Position numbers and translations under genes: made by a program. The notes beneath the pieces are model-generated. The model saw nothing but the letters and a program-made list of their open reading frames with translations. It searched no databases and was not told the DNA's origin. A DNA stretch of 32,369 bases, taken from Akkermansia muciniphila (GTDB taxonomy: Bacteria > Verrucomicrobiota > Verrucomicrobiia > Verrucomicrobiales > Verrucomicrobiaceae). The stretch covers positions 1 through 32,369 of the forward strand of contig CAMAZK010000020.1 in assembly GCA_945863205.1 (NCBI GenBank). The letters are read 5' to 3'. Below are positions 24,492 through 30,334 of the stretch, one piece after another. Within the stretch, counting starts at the first letter, position 1, and every line of letters starts with the position of its first letter.

Positions 24492-26039
24492 ATGAGCATA
24501 CCACTGAGAGTTCTGCATTTTGAAGAGAATACCGCCGATGCTAGGCGCATCAACGCCACCTTGGAGGCTGGTGACATCGCCTGCGTGACCACCTGGGTGC
24601 AAAACCGTGGCGATTTTAAGGCGCAACTCGGTCGAGGGTGCTTTGACCTCGTTCTTTCGGACTATTCGCTGCCATCCTCCGACAGACAGTCCGCCATCGC
24701 CATTGTTCGTGAGAATTGGCCCGATCTCCCTGTCATCCTTGTAACCGACACCGTTGGAGAGCAGTTTGCCGTCGAATCCCTCAGAAGCGGCGCCACTGAT
24801 TATATCCTGAAGGACCAACCGCTACGCCTCGTCCCTGCGCTGCGCCGCGCCATGCAGGAAGTCGCGGATCGCACCGAACGCCGGCTGCTGAAGGCCCAGT
24901 GCATTGAGGCGCAAAAAATGGAGGGTCTTGGCCAGCTCGCCTCCGGCATTGCTCATGATTTCAACAACATCCTCGGTGTCACCATGGGCTACAGTGATAT
25001 CCTGCTCGCCAAACTGTCCACCGCTGACTCATTGCGCAATTATGCCGAAGAAATCCGGCGCGCCTCAGAACGTGGCGCGGGCCTGACGATGCAGCTCCTG
25101 ACCTATAGTCGCAAGCAAACCGTTAAACCCGTCGTCATGGACCTCAATGTTGTGATGCGTGACCTGGAACAAATGCTGGAGAGGCTCATTCACGAAAATG
25201 TCATACTCACACTTTCCCCCGGAACTCACACCGGCAACATCCTCGCGGACCCCGGCTACATCGGTCAGGTGCTGATGAATATGGCCGTCAATGCCCGCGA
25301 TGCCATGCCTGACGGCGGCAGCCTCACTATCGCCACCACCAGGGTCACATTTGATGAACATTCCACACATGGCTATCCCGGTTCTCTGCCCGGAGACTAC
25401 ATCTTGCTCAGTGTCAGTGACACCGGCACCGGCATGAGTGAGGAAGTGAAAGCACGCATCTTTGAGGCTTTTTTCACAACAAAACCCCTGGGAAAGGGCA
25501 CAGGTCTGGGGCTGGCCACTTGTAAGAACATCATGGACCAATCTGGCGGCTGCATGAGTGTCACCAGCGAGCTCGGCAAAGGCACGACTTTTCAGATGCT
25601 CTTCCCCTGCGTTGAGCAGCCGCTTGATCTTGCGGTACGTGCGGCAGCTAGCAGACCGCTGCCGCGCGGCACTGAAACATTGCTGTTGGTGGAGGATGAT
25701 CCCGCCATGCGCCAGTTCGCGGTGGAGGTATTGCAAACCCAAGGCTACAACGTGCTTTCGGCCGTCAACGGCAAGGATGGACTCAACAAAGCTCGCACAC
25801 ATCAGGGCCCACCGATCCAGCTGGTCGTCACGGACGTGATCATGCCACTGATTGGTGGTAGGCTGATGGTGGAGTGTCTCAAGATGAGCTATCCCGAAAT
25901 CAAAGTCCTCTTCACTTCCGGATACACCGAAGATACGATTGTAAGCCACGGAGTGCTTGAAACAGATATGGATTTTCTTCCGAAGCCCCATACTCAGGCC
26001 TCTCTGGCCCTCAAGGTGCGCGAGATAATAGATGCCTGA
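24492..26039 (+). CDS. Hybrid sensor kinase with REC-HisKA-HATPase-REC architecture
   Basis: 515 aa. The N-terminal receiver (about 5-120) has D57 as phosphoacceptor (L-V-L-S-D-Y-S-L-P), with T85 and K107; its acidic pocket is E11-E12 rather than D-D. The kinase core has phosphoacceptor H155 in S-G-I-A-H-D-F-N-N-I-L, N-box N267 in M-N-M-A-V-N-A-R-D, G1 S-D-T-G-T-G-M and G2 G-K-G-T-G-L-G-L. The C-terminal receiver (about 396-515) has V-E-D-D, D448 and K498. It has no sensor, membrane segment or DNA-binding domain, so it looks like an internal relay, with the first receiver as input. The start ATG at 24492 follows GGAAGGAAA. It is the last gene before the right 55-bp repeat. Confidence 0.95.
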   Translation: MSIPLRVLHFEENTADARRINATLEAGDIACVTTWVQNRGDFKAQLGRGCFDLVLSDYSLPSSDRQSAIAIVRENWPDLPVILVTDTVGEQFAVESLRSGATDYILKDQPLRLVPALRRAMQEVADRTERRLLKAQCIEAQKMEGLGQLASGIAHDFNNILGVTMGYSDILLAKLSTADSLRNYAEEIRRASERGAGLTMQLLTYSRKQTVKPVVMDLNVVMRDLEQMLERLIHENVILTLSPGTHTGNILADPGYIGQVLMNMAVNARDAMPDGGSLTIATTRVTFDEHSTHGYPGSLPGDYILLSVSDTGTGMSEEVKARIFEAFFTTKPLGKGTGLGLATCKNIMDQSGGCMSVTSELGKGTTFQMLFPCVEQPLDLAVRAAASRPLPRGTETLLLVEDDPAMRQFAVEVLQTQGYNVLSAVNGKDGLNKARTHQGPPIQLVVTDVIMPLIGGRLMVECLKMSYPEIKVLFTSGYTEDTIVSHGVLETDMDFLPKPHTQASLALKVREIIDA

Positions 26040-26087
26040 GACCTTCAGGTGAACGCCACTCTCCCTGTCTTTTCAATGAGTCGAAGA
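26040..26087. other. Short gap between hybrid kinase and right boundary repeat
   Basis: 48 bases from the hybrid kinase stop to the second 55-bp repeat. No terminator hairpin with a T-run is visible. Confidence 0.4.
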
Positions 26088-26142
26088 CAAGAAGGTGTCG
26101 GAAGAGCTGAAACACTTTCTGGAGGAAGCCGATGCCACGAAC
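26088..26142. repeat. 55-bp direct repeat, copy 2 (right boundary of signalling island)
   Basis: Identical to 20430-20484 in all 55 bases and in the same orientation. The frame KKVSEELKHFLEEADATN continues here into L-F-G-G-R-G-D-A-R-M-A-N-R-D-A and stops at 26188, whereas the left copy continues N-S-stop. In-frame stop TGA at 26077 means no gene enters from the left, so this copy is a fragment. Confidence 0.85.
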
Positions 26143-26160
26143 CTTTTTGGCGGGCGGGGT

Positions 26161-26272
26161 GATGCCCGAATGGCGAATCGTGATGCGTGATGCCCGAATG
26201 GCGAATCGTGAGGCGTGAGGCGTGAGGCGTGAGGCGTGAGGCGTGAGGCGTGAGGCGTGAGGCGTGAGGCGG
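26161..26272. repeat. Tandem repeats: two 28-bp units then GAGGCGT heptamers
   Basis: Two 28-bp units (26161-26188 and 26189-26216, differing at one base near the end) lead into eight perfect copies of GAGGCGT at 26210-26265, plus a partial ninth ending GAGGCGG. Both unit types share the words GAATGGCGAATCGTGA and GTGAGGCG. The array sits directly beyond the BatA gene stop. It is a simple tandem repeat prone to slippage, with no CRISPR-like spacers. Confidence 0.85.
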
Positions 26273-26276
26273 GCGG

Positions 26277-28109
26277 TCAGTACACTGCTTTGCGGTGGAA
26301 GAGGAAGCTCTCTGCTAGCAGGAGGGCGAGGGCTAGCCAGATGAGGCGCTTTGGCCAGGTGCTGAAGGCGGAGGCGGTGATGATCGGGGAGGCGGGTGGC
26401 GGGGCGGTGAGGGCATCCGGCTCGCGTTTGGCGAGGTTGGTTTCGGTTTCGGAGATGAGGGCGCAGAGGCCGGCGCGGTCACCGCCGATTTCCCAAGTGC
26501 CGATGCGGTTGAGCATGAGGTGGCCGCTGGCGGGATCGTCGGCGACGTCGATGAACTGGCTGCCGTCCCAGGCGTGCCATTGCACGAGTCCGTCCGCCTT
26601 GAGCATCTCGCCTGTGTGCAGGGTGCGGAGGTCGGAGAGCGCGTCGCTTTCTTCAGCGCACCAGTAGAGGGCGTTGCCGAGGATGAGCGGAAAGGAGGGC
26701 AGGAGGGCGAGCTGCTCGGACTGGGCGGGGGAGAAGGCGGTGACGACGAGGCGCTGGCCGTCGAATTCCCCGGAGGAGAGCACGGGTTCGTTCCCGGCGA
26801 TCCAGAGCGGCTCGATCGAGGCGGGAAGATCGAGCACGGCGGTCTGGGTCAGGGCGATGCGGCTGCTGGAGGCGCGAAAGAGCACGGGGTGGTCCGGCTG
26901 CAGGCTGCGGACGCCGTCATGTGGGAGCCCGCGCATGGGGCGGCTGCGGACGGGGCCGGAGCCCTGCTGAGGGGTCAGGGCGATGACGGGCGTGCCGGCG
27001 GGCCATTCTTTCGGCAGCCAGTTTTCGAAAATGAGCACGTCAGGCGCTGCCGGGGGCGGCCAAGCGGAGGGGGCGCCCTTCTGGATCTCGATGCGGCCGG
27101 ATTCGATGAGGGAGGACAGGGCGAGTTCGGTGAAAGGGTCGGGTTTCTCGCTGAAGTAGGCGACCTGGAGCGGGCGTGATTTTGGCAGCGGCGCGGCGAG
27201 GCCGTCGTCCCAGCCGAAGCAGTCGCCGGCGGTGGTGAGCCGCAGCTCGAGGAGCTGACCGCGCAGGCCCTCCAGGGGCAGGATGAGAGCGGTGGATTCG
27301 CCAGGCGCGAGTTCGAGCTCGCGAAGCTGGGCGATGCGACCGGCGAGGGTGAGTTCGAGCGTGGAGGTGGTCTTCGCGGCATTGCCGGCGGAGGCGGTGA
27401 CTTTGACAAAGGCCTCGTAACGGTCGCGGGCGAGCGGGCTGTGGCGGATCTGGAAGGCGGTGATGCCGCAGTTCAGCGCTTCGGGAAGCGCGGTGGAAAG
27501 CCAGTCCACGCCGTCTTCCGCAGGGCCGGCATCGCTGGCCAGCCAGATGCTGGAGCGGGATTCGAGGTCGGCGAGACGGCGGGCGACGTGAAGGGCGGAC
27601 TGCGGCTTCCCTTCCATCGGAAGGGGGGTGATTTCATCGAGCAGGCGCAGGCACTCGCGGCGGTTGCGGCTGCGGGAGAGCAGGACCTGCGGGCGGGAAT
27701 CGAAACTGATGAGGGAGAGGACGACCTGATCCGGCAGGGTGCGGACGCGTTCTCTCACCAACTGCTTCGCTTCATCGAGGCGGGTGCGGCCCTGCGGACT
27801 GCGGGCGGAGGTCGAAGCGGAGCGATCCACGACGATGACGACGGCACCGGGCGAGTCGGCGGTGACATCGCTGCTGGGCCGGGCGAGGGCGAGGATGGCG
27901 AAGATCAGGACGAGGAGCGTGAGCAGCAGGGAGAGCCACTTTTTGATGCGGCGCAGCCAGGCGGACTCCTGGTGCTCCCGGGCGAGCGACTTGAAAAAGA
28001 GCAGCGTGGAGACCGGGACGCGCTTCGCCTGCCGACGGAACAACCACAGCGCCAGCGGGATGAGCGCGAGCCAGGCGAGGTGGAGGTAGCTGGGGGCGAG
28101 GAAGCGCAT
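26277..28109 (-). CDS. BatA-like membrane protein with von Willebrand factor A domain
   Basis: 610 aa. The N-terminal BatA helix pair comprises about 8-25 and 57-77 (L-S-L-L-L-T-L-L-V-L-I-F-A-I-L-A-L), preceded by F-L-A-P-S-Y-L-H-L-A-W. The VWA domain begins at about 88 with the metal-site motif D95-R-S97-A-S99, and the later acidic residue lies in L-A-S-D-A-G. A C-terminal membrane helix follows (L-I-W-L-A-L-A-L-L-L-A-E-S-F-L-F), with a short basic tail. Such proteins usually sit with MoxR ATPase and DUF58 genes and act in envelope assembly or metal-dependent chaperone-like tasks; none of those partners is present in this window. The next gene upstream is aroB. Downstream it meets the tandem repeats and the signalling island. 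Confidence 0.9.
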   Translation of the reverse strand: MRFLAPSYLHLAWLALIPLALWLFRRQAKRVPVSTLLFFKSLAREHQESAWLRRIKKWLSLLLTLLVLIFAILALARPSSDVTADSPGAVVIVVDRSASTSARSPQGRTRLDEAKQLVRERVRTLPDQVVLSLISFDSRPQVLLSRSRNRRECLRLLDEITPLPMEGKPQSALHVARRLADLESRSSIWLASDAGPAEDGVDWLSTALPEALNCGITAFQIRHSPLARDRYEAFVKVTASAGNAAKTTSTLELTLAGRIAQLRELELAPGESTALILPLEGLRGQLLELRLTTAGDCFGWDDGLAAPLPKSRPLQVAYFSEKPDPFTELALSSLIESGRIEIQKGAPSAWPPPAAPDVLIFENWLPKEWPAGTPVIALTPQQGSGPVRSRPMRGLPHDGVRSLQPDHPVLFRASSSRIALTQTAVLDLPASIEPLWIAGNEPVLSSGEFDGQRLVVTAFSPAQSEQLALLPSFPLILGNALYWCAEESDALSDLRTLHTGEMLKADGLVQWHAWDGSQFIDVADDPASGHLMLNRIGTWEIGGDRAGLCALISETETNLAKREPDALTAPPPASPIITASAFSTWPKRLIWLALALLLAESFLFHRKAVY

Positions 28110-28207
28110 CAGGAATGATGAATGACGAATGATGAATGGCGAATGCGATCAAGTCTGAGGGACTGCGAGTCTGGAGGAGAATTCGTCATTCGTTCCTTCT
28201 GCATTCG
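28110..28207. repeat. Gap between batA-like gene and aroB, with 10-bp inverted repeat
   Basis: AATGACGAAT at 28121-28130 and ATTCGTCATT at 28181-28190 are exact reverse complements about 50 bases apart, and both sit in runs of AATGATGAAT/ATTCGTCATT-like words. Related words occur at 26161 and 29313. This looks like a degenerate dispersed repeat, possibly a folded intercistronic element. Confidence 0.55.
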
Positions 28208-29308
28208 TCATTTCCTCAACTCTTCGAGCGCCTGCTTCAGGTGGCCTTCGATCACGTCTTTGCAGACGTAGGCGTCGCCGGGCTTGCGGAGGAGGACGAA
28301 GCGGATCTTGCCGTTTTCGAATTTCTTGTCCATGCGGGCGATGCGCATGAGCTCTTCCGTGTCGAAGTCGTCGGAGAGCCTCACGGGCAGGTCGAAACGC
28401 TTGAGCAGGGAGACGATCTTGTCGTGGTCCTCGGCGGTGAGGTCGGAGATCTGGGCGGAGAGCCATGAGGCGGCCCGCAGGCCGAGGCTGATGGCCTCGC
28501 CATGCAGGAGCTTGCCGTAGCCGGCGGCGGCCTCGATGGCATGGCCGAGGGTGTGGCCGAAGTTCAGCAGGGCGCGGGTGCCGATGGTTTCGAATTCGTC
28601 GGCTTCGACGATGGCGGCTTTGATGGAGATGTTGCGGCGGATGAGGGCCACGAGATCGCCCTTGCCGTCGGCGATGTTTTTGATCGCGTCGAACATGGAG
28701 GCATCACGGATGGCGGCATGCTTGATGATTTCGGCAAAGCCCTCGTTCCATTCCCGCTTCGGCAGCGAGTCCAGCGTATCGACATCGGCGACGACGTGCA
28801 CGGGCTGGTGGAAGCAGCCGACCATGTTCTTGGCGGCCGGCAGGTTCACGCCGGTCTTTCCGCCGACGGAGCTGTCCACTTGGGAAAGCACGGTGGTGGG
28901 CACCTGGACGTAGGGGATGCCGCGCTGGTAAACGGCGGCGCAAAAGCCGCCGAGATCGCCGATGACGCCGCCGCCGAGGGCGACGACGAAGCTCTTACGG
29001 TCGAGACCGGCGCGGACCATCTCACCGAGCACGGACTCGCTCCAGGAGAGTGATTTGGAGGACTCCCCGGCAGGCACGGTGATGAGGTGCGGCTCCTTGC
29101 CAGCGGAGCGCAGGCTTTCGAGGACGGTTTCGGCGTAGAGCGGGCCGACGTTCGAGTCGGTGACGACGGCGCACTTCACGCGGTCAGGCAGCTTTTTGTT
29201 CACTTCCTCGCCCAGCGTCTTCAGCAGGTCACGCCCGACCTGCACGAGGTAGCTGCGGGGGCCGAGATTGACAAAGACGGGGCGGACGGGCTGGACGGGC
29301 GGGGGCAT
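28208..29308 (-). CDS. aroB: 3-dehydroquinate synthase
   Basis: 366 aa, typical length. The NAD-binding glycine motif is G-G-G-V-I-G-D-L-G-G-F (112-122) and the substrate loop is V-D-S-S-V-G-G-K-T-G-V-N (144-155). The zinc ligands are intact: E189 in N-E-G-F-A-E-I-I-K-H, H252 in F-G-H-T-L-G-H, and H269 in L-L-H-G-E. It converts DAHP to 3-dehydroquinate, the second step of the shikimate pathway, in the cytoplasm. It lies between miaA (15 bases upstream) and the BatA-like gene (about 100 bases downstream) on the minus strand. An aroB-miaA pair is unusual in model bacteria and may reflect local operon order only. Confidence 0.98.
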   Translation of the reverse strand: MPPPVQPVRPVFVNLGPRSYLVQVGRDLLKTLGEEVNKKLPDRVKCAVVTDSNVGPLYAETVLESLRSAGKEPHLITVPAGESSKSLSWSESVLGEMVRAGLDRKSFVVALGGGVIGDLGGFCAAVYQRGIPYVQVPTTVLSQVDSSVGGKTGVNLPAAKNMVGCFHQPVHVVADVDTLDSLPKREWNEGFAEIIKHAAIRDASMFDAIKNIADGKGDLVALIRRNISIKAAIVEADEFETIGTRALLNFGHTLGHAIEAAAGYGKLLHGEAISLGLRAASWLSAQISDLTAEDHDKIVSLLKRFDLPVRLSDDFDTEELMRIARMDKKFENGKIRFVLLRKPGDAYVCKDVIEGHLKQALEELRK

Positions 29309-29323
29309 CTTGGAATGACGAAA

Positions 29324-30238
29324 TCAGAATGACGAGTGAGGAACGCGGCAGGCGGCGAGAACCGTGTCGAGCGCGAACTGTGCCGTTGGAAGGGAATCGA
29401 GGCAAATCGTTTGGAAACAGCGTTCGCGGCGGAACCAGGTGATTTGGCGCTTCGCGTAGCGGCGGGTGGCCTGCTGGATGGCGGCGATGGTTTCCGGGAG
29501 TGAAACTCGGCCCGCCAGATGCTCGCGGACCTCGCGAATGCCGATGGCCTTTTCAGCGGTGGGGGAGAGATCCTCCAGCGCGGCGACTTCGGAGGTCAAA
29601 CCGGCCTCGAACATGGCCAGCGTGCGTTGGTTGATGCGGTCGTAGAGGGTCTCGCGGTTCCAACTGAGGATGACGCCGTTCACCTGCGGTTCGTTTTGGA
29701 CGAAGGAGTGCCGCAGCTCGGACTGGGGCTGGCCGGTGAGCAGGCAGATCTCCAGCGCACGCTCGACGTAGCGCGGATTGCGCAGGTTCACGGTCGTTTC
29801 GGCCTCGGGATCGCGGAGGATGAGCCAGGCGATTTTTTCCGCGCTGGTGAGGTGCTGAAAGCGCTCCCGCAGTCCCGGCGATGCGGCGGGCAGGGGAGAG
29901 AGGCCGTGGGTGAGCGCCTTGATGTAGAGGCCGGAACCGCCGACGACGACGGGCACGCGTCCCCGCGCGGCGATGTCCTCAATGACGGGCATGGCGAGGC
30001 CGTGGTAGCGCTGGGCATCGCAGGATTCGGAGAGCGGCAGCACGCCGTAGAGGTGGTGCGGCACTCGGGCGAGGTCCGCAGGCGGCGGCTTGGCGGTGAG
30101 GAGGTCCATGCCCGCGTAGAGCTGGAAGGCGTCCGCATTCACGATCTCGCCGCCGATTTTCTCCGCCACGGCGAGCGCCAGCGTCGACTTGCCGGAGGCG
30201 GTCGGGCCGACGATGAAAAGGGTGTGCGGAGGGAGCAT
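29324..30238 (-). CDS. miaA: tRNA dimethylallyltransferase
   Basis: 304 aa. P-loop G-P-T-A-S-G-K-S-T at 11-19, D-A-F-Q-L-Y-A-G-M-D (the D-S-x-Q motif with A in place of S), T-A-K-P and V-V-G-G-S-G-L-Y-I-K-A. The C-terminal half has the usual R-R-Y-A-K-R-Q-I-T-W-F-R. It adds a dimethylallyl group to A37 of tRNAs that read codons beginning with U. The last five codons (P-H-S-S-F) are made of the AATGACGA repeat seen elsewhere in this gene cluster. It is the first gene of the minus-strand set and is divergent from the large hydrolase at 30335, with 96 bases between. Confidence 0.97.
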   Translation of the reverse strand: MLPPHTLFIVGPTASGKSTLALAVAEKIGGEIVNADAFQLYAGMDLLTAKPPPADLARVPHHLYGVLPLSESCDAQRYHGLAMPVIEDIAARGRVPVVVGGSGLYIKALTHGLSPLPAASPGLRERFQHLTSAEKIAWLILRDPEAETTVNLRNPRYVERALEICLLTGQPQSELRHSFVQNEPQVNGVILSWNRETLYDRINQRTLAMFEAGLTSEVAALEDLSPTAEKAIGIREVREHLAGRVSLPETIAAIQQATRRYAKRQITWFRRERCFQTICLDSLPTAQFALDTVLAACRVPHSSF

Positions 30239-30277
30239 GGACGACCTGAATCATGACGAGAAACACGCATCTTGCCA

Positions 30278-30295
30278 CGCCGGGATGCGCCGGCG
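30278..30295. promoter_or_regulatory. Perfect 6-bp inverted repeat in the miaA/hydrolase divergent region
   Basis: CGCCGG and CCGGCG flank a 6-base loop between the miaA start and the hydrolase start. It may be an operator or a 5' hairpin; position is the only support. Confidence 0.25.
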
Positions 30296-30334
30296 GAATA
30301 AACGGCCTGCAGCGGCGTTATGGTCTCCCGCCTC

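Noticed and set aside
25065-25991. 308-codon minus-strand frame opposite the hybrid kinase
   Set aside because: The plus strand encodes complete kinase and receiver motifs; the minus frame has no domain pattern.
26210-26272. GAGGCGT array as a CRISPR
   Set aside because: There are no spacers; the units abut directly and are only 7 bases long.
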